From NCBI RefSeq assembly GCF_030209755.1, contig NZ_JARVRH010000011.1, positions 1-34,833 of the forward strand: a stretch of 34,833 nt of DNA, written 5' to 3'. Each line of letters begins with the position of its first letter. The first letter of the stretch is position 1. The notes beneath the pieces are model-generated. The model did not search any database. It was not told the origin of the DNA and saw only the letters and a program-made list of their open reading frames with translations. Origin of the DNA: Arthrobacter sp. efr-133-TYG-118. GTDB taxonomy: Bacteria > Actinomycetota > Actinomycetes > Actinomycetales > Micrococcaceae. This document shows positions 24,583-33,945 of this stretch, in pieces. The position numbers were made by a program, and so were the translations under genes.

Positions 24583-25153
24583 CTCATCGCGCTTCGCGGG
24601 CTGACGCCGCCCGAAGAAGAGAGACTAAGCCCGGGAATTCTTGTGCTCACGGACGTGATATTTCATCCTTACCCGGTACTGTCTGTTGTCCCGGACCGTT
24701 GCGTAGAAAACCTGCGATCGACGCACCGTGGTCGGCGAAACCGAGGAAGACGCGCCCAAACCTGTGCGCGCGATTGTTGACGAAGTGCCGGCGCGCTGGA
24801 GCACAAACGGTCGTGTCCGTGTCGGGCTGCACGACTTCACGTCCTATACGAGCAAGCGTGAGCAGGTAAGAAACTTCGCTCCAGCCTGGCTGGCCAGTCT
24901 GGAGGACACGGTCGTTGCGACGGCAAGCAACGCGCTGCGGGCGGAGGGGATGGTCCCACCATCGGGCACTACGTATTCGGCACCAATGGCTCTGCCTCGG
25001 CCGGTCAACCTGGACTCGGCCACTATTGGCTGTGGTCCGGGCGAGCAGGATCAGGCGTACACCGCGGATGAGTCGATTGCCGTCAACGACCTGCACACCG
25101 GCGCCCCAGCCGCGATCACATCATCGCTACTTGAATCAACAACAATTCCATAA
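24583..25153 (+). pseudogene. M20 family peptidase, C-terminal remnant with frameshift
   Basis: The first frame gives LRGLTPPEEERLSPGILVLT and then VIFHPYPVLSVVPDRC, typical of the lid domain of ArgE/YgeY-like M20 metallopeptidases. Near 24700-24712 it must shift frame to continue as CDRRTVVGETEEDAPKPV, and it then runs to TIGCGPGEQDQAYTADESIA, the C-terminal metal-ligand region. The N-terminal catalytic domain with the HxD motif is absent, so the enzyme is dead. In frame it is fused to sequence inside the inverted repeat at 24531. An M20 deacylase would fit a role beside the D-aminoacylase. Confidence 0.7.
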
Positions 25154-25222
25154 TAGTCCGCTCTATGGACTGTCTCTGCGAACCGTGCCTTAAGTGCCTC
25201 GCTGGCCTTCGGGATTCATTTT

Positions 25223-25258
25223 TTGACACTTAGAACTCTAATAGTTAGAGTTCTAAGT
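25223..25258 (+). promoter_or_regulatory. Self-complementary operator and promoter of the MarR gene
   Basis: A perfect inverted repeat with 14-base arms (ACTTAGAACTCTAA, 25228-25241, and its complement, 25245-25258) and a 3-base spacer covers the promoter TTGACA (25223-25228), 17 bases, TAGAGT (25246-25251). It ends one base before the MarR ATG. A textbook autorepression operator. Confidence 0.85.
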
Positions 25259-25705
25259 ATGACATCTAAGGCGATGCGAATCAGCGCGCTCATCCGAACC
25301 CTCGGTCTCGCGCAGCGCGCACAAGCCGACGCTTGGGTGCGGCAGAGTGGGCTGACGCGGGCGCAAGCGGTCTCCCTTGGATTCATCGAGGAGAACCAGG
25401 AACGGGGGGTGATCGCACGGGAGGTTGCTGAGATGTCCGGCACCACACCGGCCAGCGTCGCCAGCCTGCTGCAAGGGCTGGAAGAGCGCGGCTACCTCAC
25501 GCGTTCGCCGTCGCCTCGAGATTCGCGTGTCAAGCTCCTCCGGGTCACCCAAGAGGGTTCACGACTCGTCTCCGGATTCGACCGGGACATGGGCGCAGCC
25601 CAGGAACGGGTGCTCTCGGTCTTGAGCCCGGCCGAGCAGGGTGAGTTGATTGCGCTCCTCGAACGCGTCGCCACGTCCATAGGCACACCCCCGCACGCAA
25701 CATAG
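25259..25705 (+). CDS. MarR family transcriptional regulator
   Basis: A 148-aa winged-helix regulator (EVAEMSGTTPASVASLLQ recognition region, then LEERGYLTRSPSPRDSR wing). ATG 25259 is seven bases after the -10 box and directly follows the operator, with no ribosome binding site, so the mRNA should be leaderless. It is followed after a few bases by a flavin monooxygenase remnant with which it probably formed an operon. It likely senses an aromatic or redox-active compound. Confidence 0.87.
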   Translation: MTSKAMRISALIRTLGLAQRAQADAWVRQSGLTRAQAVSLGFIEENQERGVIAREVAEMSGTTPASVASLLQGLEERGYLTRSPSPRDSRVKLLRVTQEGSRLVSGFDRDMGAAQERVLSVLSPAEQGELIALLERVATSIGTPPHAT

Positions 25706-25715
25706 GAGGAGCATC

Positions 25716-26399
25716 ATCACCACTCACTACCCGATAGCCATCATCGGTGCCGGTCTCGGCGGACTCACTACTGCCCGCGTCTTGCGTACAAAAGGGATCG
25801 AATCCGCCGTCTTCGAACTCGAACCCGACCGCAAAGCCCGCCTGCAGGGCGGCATGCTCGACATCCACGAGGAAAACGGCCAACTCGCCATCCACGCCGC
25901 CGGCCTGTTCGAACAGTTCAAGGCACTTGTCCACCCCGGCGGGGAGGCCACGCGCATCCTGGACCACCGTGGTGCCGTCCTCCGCGACGACCAAGACAAC
26001 GGTGAGATGAGTCGGCCTGAAGTCGACCGCGGACAGCTCCGCGACCTCCTCATCGACTCTATTCCCGCAGGCTCGATCCAGTGGGGCCACAAGGTCGTCG
26101 CCATCCGCCCCCTCTCCGGAAAGCCGGGCAGCCACGAGGTCGAGTTCACCTCAGGCGAGACCATCACCGCCGACTTGCTTATCGGCGCAGACGGCGCCTG
26201 GTCGAAGGTTCGACCGCTCGTCTCCGATGCCATTCCGGCCTATACCGGGGTTTCTTTCGTCGAAGCTGATCTCTTCCACGCGGACGACAACCATCCAGCG
26301 CAGGCAGCAGATGATGCTGCTCTTCTCGGAATACGGATCCCTTCAATCTCGGGCGTGATGAGCAGTATCGGCATGAGGGCAGTGCTTGCGTCGTCCTGA
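25716..26399 (+). pseudogene. TetX-like FAD-dependent monooxygenase, truncated and without ATG
   Basis: Similarity begins at 25716 (ITTHYPIAIIGAGLGGLTTA), with AGGAGG six bases upstream, but the codon there is ATC, not ATG. The first later in-frame start (TTG 25782) would lose the FAD-binding GAGLGG. The protein keeps ELEPDRKARLQGGMLDIHEE and LLIGADGAWSKVRPLVSDA, then leaves the family after HPAQAADDAA and stops near residue 227, about 160 residues early. It looks like a decaying flavin hydroxylase, target of the MarR gene just upstream. Confidence 0.75.
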
Positions 26400-26527
26400 G
26401 GTTGCATCGAGTGTCGTCCGTTGCGAACTTACGGGTCAAGTTTGATGATTATTCAAGGGCATCCAGACAAGTGCCCGTTGGCGTACGCTGTGCGCAGCGC
26501 CACATTTTGGAGAGACTACGGTGAGAA

Positions 26528-27487
26528 GTGAGTGATCGAAGCCGGGCTATCGGGTTCTTGATCCATGACAACGTGACAATGATCGATGTTGCCGGGCCCG
26601 CTGATGTGTTTCATCATGCGAATGCTTTTGGGGCCCGCTACGACACTGTCTTGGTTTCCAGCGATGGCCGTGCCAAGCGTGCTTCCAATGGACACTATTT
26701 GACCGCCGAGGCCGCAGCCGGAGAGACAGGCGCCTTGGAAACCGTCATTGTTCCGGGCGCATATGGGATGGTAGCCAGGCCTTTCGAGCAGGAACTTGTC
26801 GAGGCGGTTTCCCATCTAACGAGTGATGCAGGGCGGATCGCTTCCGTCTGTACCGGCGCCTTTCTCTTGGCGCACGGGGGCTTGCTGAACTACCGGAACG
26901 CGACCACTCATTGGACCCAGGTCGAGCGGTTCAGTAGGTCGTATCCACTGGTGCATGTCGTGCCTGATGCGTTGTTTGTGCAGGACGGTTCGATCATCAC
27001 CTCGGCGGGCATCAGTTCCGGGGTGGATCTGGCGTTGTTCATAGTTGAGGAGGACTACGGCCCCGACGTTGCCCGGGCGGTCGTCCGTCAAATGGTCATT
27101 TTCAATCAACGGCCGGGAGGTCAATCCCAGCGCTCGGTCGCCGTCCAGGTGGGCGTTCCCCGGGACCACGCCCTCAGAAAGCTCTTGGACCGCATCACCG
27201 CCGATCCTGGCGCGGATTACTCGATTGACGCCATGGCCGCCATGACGAATCTCAGCGCCAGTAGCCTCACACGGCTATTTCAAGAGGGAACCAACACTAC
27301 CCCTGGTCGATACGTCGAAACGGTGCGGATCGAAGCGGCTCAAGCAATGCTCCAGCGAGGAACGACTGTCGCCGCAGCGGCAGCCGCAAGCGGATTTGGA
27401 AGTGCTGAGACGATGAGGCGGGTCTTTACGCAGAAGATCGGAATGAGTCCCTCGCTGTATCTGGAACGCCTCTTGTCGCAGCCCTGA
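26528..27487 (+). CDS. GlxA-type AraC family regulator (DJ-1/PfpI plus AraC HTH)
   Basis: A 319-aa regulator. Residues 7-180 form a DJ-1/PfpI domain with the nucleophile-elbow-like SVCTGAFLLAHGGLL (Cys108); residues 220-316 carry the double helix-turn-helix of AraC proteins (MAAMTNLSASSLTRLFQE, ASGFGSAETMRRVFTQK). The start is GTG 26528 with GGTGAG nearby; translation signals are modest. It heads the redox/detoxification block and may control the tautomerase and quinone reductase that follow in the same direction. Confidence 0.88.
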   Translation: MSDRSRAIGFLIHDNVTMIDVAGPADVFHHANAFGARYDTVLVSSDGRAKRASNGHYLTAEAAAGETGALETVIVPGAYGMVARPFEQELVEAVSHLTSDAGRIASVCTGAFLLAHGGLLNYRNATTHWTQVERFSRSYPLVHVVPDALFVQDGSIITSAGISSGVDLALFIVEEDYGPDVARAVVRQMVIFNQRPGGQSQRSVAVQVGVPRDHALRKLLDRITADPGADYSIDAMAAMTNLSASSLTRLFQEGTNTTPGRYVETVRIEAAQAMLQRGTTVAAAAAASGFGSAETMRRVFTQKIGMSPSLYLERLLSQP

Positions 27488-27635
27488 TGGTTCCCTGGAC
27501 CTCACTACCTGCCTCCGACACACTCTGACGATATCTGTGGGGTGCTTGACGGCATTCGCGGGTCCGCCGACGCCGCCCATGGTCAAAGCTTGGTATATCC
27601 GGGCAATCCGGAGCACCTACAAAGAGGAGAAGGTA

Positions 27636-27938
27636 ATGCCCTTCGTAAATGTCAAGCTCGTCGACGGCGTCTTCACGGAAGATGAAAAGCACCGGATGGC
27701 GGCAGCCCTAACTGACGTCATGGTGAAGTTTGAAGGATCTGAAGCCTTCCGCGAGGTGGTCTGGGTGCTCATTGAGGAACTGCACACCGACGGTTGGCAC
27801 ATCGGTGGTCTGCCTTTCAGGGGACCGGCCAGCCTGATGGACGGCCTTGCCCGCTCCAAGAGTCTTTACGAGTCCATCGACGGGCACCCGGTTACTCGAC
27901 CGGAACTGGCAGAGAAAGCACCTGTGCAGGATAAGTGA
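27636..27938 (+). CDS. 4-oxalocrotonate tautomerase family protein
   Basis: A 100-aa tautomerase. ATG 27636 follows GAGGAGAAGG, and the protein begins MPFVNVKLVDGVF, so removal of Met exposes the catalytic Pro. The EDEKHRMAAALTDVM helix and REVVWVLIEEL strand follow, as in YusQ/PptA-like members. Such enzymes isomerise enol/keto acids or dehalogenate. Its end overlaps the in-frame region before the quinone reductase, so the two are probably co-translated. Confidence 0.88.
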   Translation: MPFVNVKLVDGVFTEDEKHRMAAALTDVMVKFEGSEAFREVVWVLIEELHTDGWHIGGLPFRGPASLMDGLARSKSLYESIDGHPVTRPELAEKAPVQDK

Positions 27939-27958
27939 GTGAGTCGTTGGAGCACAGC

Positions 27959-28537
27959 ATGAAGACAGTACTTATCGTCGGCCACCCGGACCTCCGCAGT
28001 TCTCGCATTAACGCCGCATTACTCGAGGAGTCAAGGTCCCTTGAGGATGTTCACATCCGCGTCCTTTCCGACCTGTATAGGACGGACTCCATTGATATCC
28101 AGGCCGAACAGGATGCTATCGCGGGGGCAGACCACATCGTGCTGCAATACCCCACGTTCTGGTACGCCATGCCTTCAATTCTCAAACGCTGGCTGGACGA
28201 GGTCCTGACCCGCGGTTGGGCCTACGGGACCGGCACTCCCGGGGCCCTGGCCGGTAAGTCGCTCCGCATTGTTACCACTACCGGTGGCGCCTTCGAAGGC
28301 TACGGCCCCGACGGCCTCCACGGCTGGGAGTACGAAGCAATGCTTGTCCCTCTAAAAGCGACAGCACGGCGACTCGGCATGGCATGGCAGGAACCGCTGG
28401 TCATCCACGGAGTCCGGGAGTTGGATGACGCAGGCATTCGGCGGATTCGAAACAGTTTTCACGAGCTGCTGACGGAAACGCGCGAGGAGCACCGGCCTGT
28501 GGAAAATCTAAGCCCCTTCGAACCAGCCAATTCCTAG
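27959..28537 (+). CDS. NAD(P)H quinone reductase-like flavodoxin-fold protein (KefF/MdaB type)
   Basis: A 192-aa flavoprotein. ATG 27959 has TTGGAG upstream; an in-frame GTG at 27935 lacks support. Marks are KTVLIVGHPDLRSSRINAAL (FMN phosphate loop), ADHIVLQYPTFWYAMPSILK and LRIVTTTGGAFEGYG. It should reduce quinones or nitro compounds with NAD(P)H. It follows the tautomerase closely and fits a module for reactive electrophile or quinone stress. Confidence 0.87.
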   Translation: MKTVLIVGHPDLRSSRINAALLEESRSLEDVHIRVLSDLYRTDSIDIQAEQDAIAGADHIVLQYPTFWYAMPSILKRWLDEVLTRGWAYGTGTPGALAGKSLRIVTTTGGAFEGYGPDGLHGWEYEAMLVPLKATARRLGMAWQEPLVIHGVRELDDAGIRRIRNSFHELLTETREEHRPVENLSPFEPANS

Positions 28538-28622
28538 GATGCGGTGGGACCGGGCACAGACCCTGCTGCCGGCTGACGAGATGCGCTTTTGCCCTTAAGA
28601 GCCCGACACAGGAGGTTTGAAC

Positions 28623-28901
28623 ATTTTTATAGTCATCGTTAGCTATGTCACCGGTCTCAACGACATTGACGAGGCCCTTCCCGACCACAATGCCTGGCTG
28701 GACTCAATGTACGAAACAGGAGTTCTGATTGCTTCAGGGCGGCAGGTCCCCCGCGTAGGTGGTGTTTTGCTTGCCCGCTCTGATAGCCGTGAGGACTTGG
28801 AACGGGTCCTTGAGACGGATCCCTTCCGGCGCCGCGGGTTTTCCGAGACGCAGATCATCGAGTTCCAACCCAGTAAGACCGCGGAGGGCATCAAACTTTA
28901 G
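28623..28901 (+). CDS. YCII-related protein, apparent ATT start
   Basis: A 92-aa YCII-domain protein: FIVIVSYVTGLNDIDEALPD, then LIASGRQVPRVGGVLLARSD and ETDPFRRRGFSETQIIEF, matching the family end to end. Relatives begin MFIV, and here the first residue position is ATT with AGGAGG seven bases ahead. The TTG at 28617 is only one base from the ribosome binding site and gives two extra residues. Either a rare ATT start is used or the start is mutated. Its 3' part is duplicated at 30216-30407. Confidence 0.75.
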   Translation: MFIVIVSYVTGLNDIDEALPDHNAWLDSMYETGVLIASGRQVPRVGGVLLARSDSREDLERVLETDPFRRRGFSETQIIEFQPSKTAEGIKL

Positions 28902-28984
28902 GACTCAATCTGGAATTCTGAATCCTCCTCGTTCCGCGTCATAAGCGGCAACTGCTCTGAAGCATGCTTCGACTGAATCGGAAC
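28791..28984 (+). repeat. Imperfect direct repeat, copy 1 (3' part of the YCII gene plus flank)
   Basis: This 194-base segment resembles 30216-30407, covering the last third of the YCII gene, its stop codon and about 80 bases beyond. The longest identical blocks include GCGGAGGGCATCAAACTTTA. The two copies bracket the short-chain dehydrogenase gene. Confidence 0.75.
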
Positions 28985-29245
28985 GATTGGGATTGTGGAA
29001 AAGGTGTCTTCATAGGCCAGCATTTGCCGAGGGTGACGAGGTGGAGCGCAGGCCGCTCTGTCGAGGCGGATGATGACCAGCTAGTCACCGACCTGGTCGA
29101 GGTACACGTCGACCGTTCGGCGCCGGCGCAGGCGAGGGCGTCCGTTTGGTGGTCGGGGTCTTGGCCGGCGGTAGTTAGTCAGGCCTTCCTGCGCGTCCCT
29201 GCGCTCTGAGCGCATCAGTTACATAAACACGGAAGAGGTTGAGCA
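28985..29245. other. No recognisable gene
   Basis: Sequence between repeat copy 1 and the short-chain dehydrogenase. A frame is open but shows no motif or ribosome binding site. It presumably holds the promoter of the dehydrogenase, but I see no clear consensus. Confidence 0.35.
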
Positions 29246-30094
29246 ATGAGCGTTTGGTTCATTACCGGAGCGTCCCGCGGGTTCGGCGCCGAGATCGCGC
29301 GTGAGGCCTTGTCCCGGGGGCACCAAGTGGTCGCCACCGCTAGGAGCAAGGATGCGGTGGAGGCGGCGTTCTCCGACGCCGGTTCCAGTCTGCTCGCTGT
29401 GTCCCTTGATGTGACCGAGGAGGCGCAGGCGGCAGTTGCAGTCAAGGCCGCGGTTAAGCGGTTCGGTCGGATTGATGTGCTCGTTAACAACGCCGGCCGC
29501 GGGCTGCTCGGGGCAGTCGAGGAGGCCAGCGACGCGGAGATCAGGGCGGTGTATGACACGAATGTCTTTGGTCTGCTGGCAGTCACGCGTGCGGTGGCCC
29601 CCGAGCTACGGAAGAACCGATCCGGGCACATCGTCAACATCAGTTCTGTCGGAGGGTTCGTCGGATCGCCGGGCTGGGGCGTATATGCCTCGACCAAATT
29701 TGCGGTAGAGGGCCTGTCCGAGGCGTTGAACACCGAACTTGCGCCCCTCGGTGTTCACGTCACAGTTGTCGAGCCCGGCTATTTCCGCACCGATTTCCTG
29801 GATTCCAGTAGTGTGCACGTCCAGCAGCGGCAACTTGACGACTATCTCGACGGGCCGGCCGGATCGATGCGGGAAACTGCGGCGCGGGTCAACCACGCTC
29901 AGCCCGGCGACCCCTCGAAGGCCGCTCGCGCGATGGTCGATATGGTGGAGTCTCCGAACCCGCCCGTGCGACTGCAGCTGGGCACCGACACGATCCGCGC
30001 CGTCGAAGCGAAGATCGGTCGAGTCCAGTCCGAGTTGGCGACATGGCGGGCCGTGTCGGAGTCGACCGATCACGACGAGGCCTCCGCTGCGTGA
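29246..30094 (+). CDS. Short-chain dehydrogenase/reductase
   Basis: A 282-aa classical SDR oxidoreductase. The cofactor motif is TGASRGFG (7-14), followed by DV at 55-56, NNAG (81-84), the catalytic Ser in NISS (near 133) and YASTK with Tyr147 and Lys151. PGYFRTDF follows as usual. The size and C-terminal extension match the subgroup of uncharacterised oxidoreductases related to retinol dehydrogenase. It stands alone between two copies of a direct repeat, which suggests that it came in by duplication or insertion. The substrate is unknown. Confidence 0.9.
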   Translation: MSVWFITGASRGFGAEIAREALSRGHQVVATARSKDAVEAAFSDAGSSLLAVSLDVTEEAQAAVAVKAAVKRFGRIDVLVNNAGRGLLGAVEEASDAEIRAVYDTNVFGLLAVTRAVAPELRKNRSGHIVNISSVGGFVGSPGWGVYASTKFAVEGLSEALNTELAPLGVHVTVVEPGYFRTDFLDSSSVHVQQRQLDDYLDGPAGSMRETAARVNHAQPGDPSKAARAMVDMVESPNPPVRLQLGTDTIRAVEAKIGRVQSELATWRAVSESTDHDEASAA

Positions 30095-30215
30095 CTCACC
30101 GGTATCACCGGCCAGCCGTGTGTGCAGGGTAACCGGGCACACGCGGTTCGCCCGGAGAATATAGTCCTCCATGACGAAAATCGTGAATGCACAGGGCTAG
30201 GCAGACTATTGCTGG

Positions 30216-30407
30216 GAGGACTTGGAATGCGTCCTTGACACGGATCCCTTCCCGCGCTGCGGGTTTTCCGCGACGCAGAACATCGAGTTCCACCCAAGTA
30301 AGACAGCGGAGGGCATCAAACTTTAGGCTCCATTCTTGAGTCCTCAATCCCCGTTCGGCGTCGTAAGCGGCACATGCCCTGGCAGCATGGAGCGGCTGAG
30401 TCGGAAC
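30216..30407 (+). repeat. Imperfect direct repeat, copy 2 (YCII gene remnant)
   Basis: Degenerate copy of 28791-28984. It starts with GAGGACTTGGAA and keeps ACGGATCCCTTCC and GAGGGCATCAAACTTTAGG, but has substitutions throughout and no start of its own, so it is a gene fragment rather than a gene. Confidence 0.75.
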
Positions 30408-30456
30408 AGGCGGTTCTGAGCCCGGAGTCTCGGCACCGTATGACCCGGCGTATTGA

Positions 30457-31437
<981 letters not shown>

Positions 31438-31805
31438 CAGCTCCTCCGAAGCGCGCCAGGCGACCCTGCGCACTTCGCTGCGACGGGCAGCCTTGAGACA
31501 TGAGTTTTGTCCGCTACTCCGGGCGAGCCGGATATTTCCTGTGACTCGGGCGAACGCTGGATCGCCGGAACCGACGCCGCGGGAGTTCGCGCAGCTACTG
31601 CAACTCCCGTACGTTTTCGCCGATAATGGATGCTTGGTCAATCCGGCGTTGCCAGCCTCCGCGTCCGGTAAGCCGTGTCCTGGTCTATGTTCCAGCCGGC
31701 GAGCATACCGTGGCCGAGAAGCTGGTTGCTGAGCTTGCCAAGCGGGAGCTCGGGTCTGCCTCCAGTGCAAGTTCGTACTGGCTATGATTTCTGGACTTCC
31801 CTGTG
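31438..31805. other. No clear gene; unresolved frame at 31626-31786
   Basis: One rightward frame ends in VLVYVPAGEHTVAEKLVAEL and a stop at about 31785, just before the tRNA-like repeat. It has a protein-like composition but no ribosome binding site and no family I recognise, and it may be the 3' remnant of a lost gene. Otherwise nothing is seen. Confidence 0.3.
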
Positions 31806-31848
31806 TTTTCAAGGCCCCGAATGCGGTTCGAGTCCCACCTCGGGCACG
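31806..31848 (+). repeat. tRNA-3'-end-like direct repeat, right copy (possible att site)
   Basis: Matches 94-136 with two mismatches, at the same orientation, 31,712 bases away. It has the same TTCGAGTCCCACCTCGGGCA core and is likewise followed by terminator-like hairpins. See the left copy for interpretation. Confidence 0.6.
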
Positions 31849-31859
31849 TGTTTCCGCAG

Positions 31860-31884
31860 GTCAGGGGGCCTTTAGCCCTCTGAC
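31860..31884 (+). terminator. Terminator-like hairpin after the right tRNA-like repeat
   Basis: A 10-bp stem including one G-U pair (GTCAGGGGGC against GCCCTCTGAC) with a CTTTA loop lies 11 bases after the repeat. Confidence 0.6.
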
Positions 31885-31906
31885 TGTGCACAAATCAGCT
31901 TTTTTG

Positions 31907-31927
31907 TGGCCCCTTCGGGGCCATTTT
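31907..31927 (+). terminator. Rho-independent terminator
   Basis: TGGCCCC / GGGGCCA with a TTC loop forms a 7-bp stem followed by TTTT. It is the second hairpin after the right tRNA-like repeat. Confidence 0.65.
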
Positions 31928-32590
31928 GTTGATGGCCGTGGCCGGTTGCCTCCTTTCCTTGTGTTGGGCGTTCATGGTGCCGCAAGGGCATGGCTACATG
32001 ATTCGTCAACGACTTGGCAGGCTCGATTTTGGTCAAGTCGGGGGTTCATACGTCTAGAACCCAGGGCTGTCACCGACCGTTGTTAGCGGACTCGTCCGGC
32101 CCGGGGCCATGTCAAATGTCTTCACGCCCCGCCTTGGGCCGCCGTCTCGGTGGTCAGGTGTTCCGACGGCGTGATGGCCATAGTTTCCGGCGATTCGCTA
32201 ATCGAATCAACCCCGACGAGAGTCCTCGGCACAGTCTTGCTTTTGGTGGCGGTAACGGGCGATGCGACGGTCGTCGCCCGAGACGAAAGTGCCGACGAAC
32301 CAGCAATGATGCGGCATGCCACGGGGAATCCGGCGGCAGTCAAGAGAACGCATTGCGGCCTGCGCCTCGCCGGGGCTTTTCGGTTCAGTGCCACCGTCTG
32401 AAATCACAGTTCCCGGAAGTCGCGCTTTTGGCTACGGGCGGGTGATCCACACGAACAGGGCGAGCGTCAGATTCGCCCGGGAGCCGGCGGCGTCCATGGG
32501 GGATGAACTCAGAGTTGCCGCCGTTCGCTGACCGCCACCGACGGGACAGTATCTGACAGGGTGGGAGGACGGCCAATGGTCTGGGCCTCC
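31928..32590. other. No recognisable gene
   Basis: Frames are open on both strands but none has a convincing start, codon bias or motif. Like 163-1448 at the other side it looks like degraded DNA at an insertion hotspot. The next gene is the convergent end of the MFS transporter. Confidence 0.4.
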
Positions 32591-33841
32591 CTAGCTCTCC
32601 GCGTCCTTACTCGCGGCGAGGGCAGGTTCTGCCAGGTTTTCGTTGTCTCTAGTCAGCGTCGACGCCAAGAATATTCCCGCGATGCAGAAGAGGAACGGCA
32701 GCAGGAAGGCAAAGGTCAGGCCGAGCATCCCGCCGAGCCAGCCAATGATCGCGGGCCCAGCTAGAAGCCCGATGTAACCGGAGCTCACGACGCGCGAGAG
32801 CGTCTTACCGGCATCTGATCGGCCCATACTCCCGGCCGCAGTGTAAACCTGCGGAATGATCCCTGAGAGTCCCAATCCGAAAAGCAGCCAACCGAAGAGG
32901 GAGACGGGATAGAAAGAAGAGGCCACCACTACGAGCATTCCGGCTGCCGCAATGAGAGATCCGAATCTCACGACCTTGAGGGGTCCGATCGCATGTGAGA
33001 TACGGTCAGCAAGAAGTCGGCCAATTGTCATCGCGGCGGCGAAGGCCCCATATGCCAAGGCAGCTGCCGCCTCCGGTTCGCCCAAACGCTCAACGGTCTG
33101 AAGTGCACTCCAATCATTAGCTGCGCCTTCCGAGAGCAACACTAGAAACGCAAGTAGTGCCAGTGCCAGCATTCGGCCGCGCTTAGGCGCCACTGGATGG
33201 TCTAAAGAGGCCGACTCATCCGACATCGCGGGGATTTGGCCCAAATCGAGCAACTCTTCACTGGCTTTTGGAAGCATTGAAAACGCCGACCAAGCTGTAC
33301 CAACGAGACCCAGCAGGGCGCCGCTCAGTAGAATCCATGACACGTGAAGGTGGATCGACTGGCCAGCAGCCCCGGCTATAGCACCCAGGGCACCTCCTAA
33401 TGAGAAGAACGCGTGGAAAGCGGACATGATGGGCCGTCGATACCCGCGCTCGACCACCACCGCGTGCTGGTTCATCGCCACGTCCGTTAGGCCGTGACCG
33501 AGTCCAAAAATGAAGAGTGCTATGCCCAAGCTAAGGGCGTCCGAAGCCATGCCTGGAAAGTTCACTGAAACCAGCAGAATGCCAAGGCCTATCAGCGTCG
33601 GTGTTCTGCTGCCGAAGCGCTTGATCAGAGACCCTGCAAATTGCATGGAGATGAGCGCACCGAGACCGAGCAAAAGGATCAATCCGCCGAGAACAGCGTG
33701 GGAAGTTCCTGTTCGCTGCTGGATGTCGGGAATGTTTACCAACCAAATCGCCGTGAGGAAGCCGACGATGGTGAATGCTCCGAAGACACCCAAACGTGCC
33801 CGCAGCAGTTGGGGGGAAATGTTGCTGAGAGATTCAGCCAT
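32591..33841 (-). CDS. MFS transporter (YbjJ/fucose-permease-like)
   Basis: A 416-aa membrane protein with about twelve hydrophobic segments in two halves joined by a polar loop near residues 195-222 (SEELLDLGQIPAMSDESASL). AAGGA lies six bases before the ATG. The first half has IQQRTGTSHAVLGGLILLLG and LIKRFGSRTPTLIGLG, typical of the loop 2-3 region of this MFS group. It is divergent from the DeoR gene and shares its operator region, so it is probably DeoR-controlled and may carry a sugar or sugar-like compound; the substrate is unknown. Confidence 0.88.
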   Translation of the reverse strand: MAESLSNISPQLLRARLGVFGAFTIVGFLTAIWLVNIPDIQQRTGTSHAVLGGLILLLGLGALISMQFAGSLIKRFGSRTPTLIGLGILLVSVNFPGMASDALSLGIALFIFGLGHGLTDVAMNQHAVVVERGYRRPIMSAFHAFFSLGGALGAIAGAAGQSIHLHVSWILLSGALLGLVGTAWSAFSMLPKASEELLDLGQIPAMSDESASLDHPVAPKRGRMLALALLAFLVLLSEGAANDWSALQTVERLGEPEAAAALAYGAFAAAMTIGRLLADRISHAIGPLKVVRFGSLIAAAGMLVVVASSFYPVSLFGWLLFGLGLSGIIPQVYTAAGSMGRSDAGKTLSRVVSSGYIGLLAGPAIIGWLGGMLGLTFAFLLPFLFCIAGIFLASTLTRDNENLAEPALAASKDAES

Positions 33842-33914
33842 TAGAAGTCCTTCAAATAGGGCCGGCGACTCGCGGTATGGAGACCCAGATTGCTAATAGA
33901 CGCCGCTGGCTTTC

Positions 33915-33945
33915 GTATGATCATACTCGATGTATCATTTGATCA
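33915..33945 (+). promoter_or_regulatory. DeoR operator and -10 box
   Basis: GTATGATCATAC (33915-33926) is a perfect 12-base palindrome and contains TATGAT (33916-33921), a near-consensus -10 box. A second TGATCA lies at 33940-33945 inside the start of the DeoR gene. The -35 is unclear. Confidence 0.6.

Noticed and set aside
31626..31786. A frame ending VLVYVPAGEHTVAEKL just before the right repeat, considered as an integrase C-terminus
   Set aside because: It lacks the Arg/His/Tyr pattern of tyrosine recombinases and any serine-recombinase motif, and has no ribosome binding site.
32122..32401. Overlapping plus and minus frames of 80-90 codons after the right repeat
   Set aside because: Mutual shadows without motifs or start signals.
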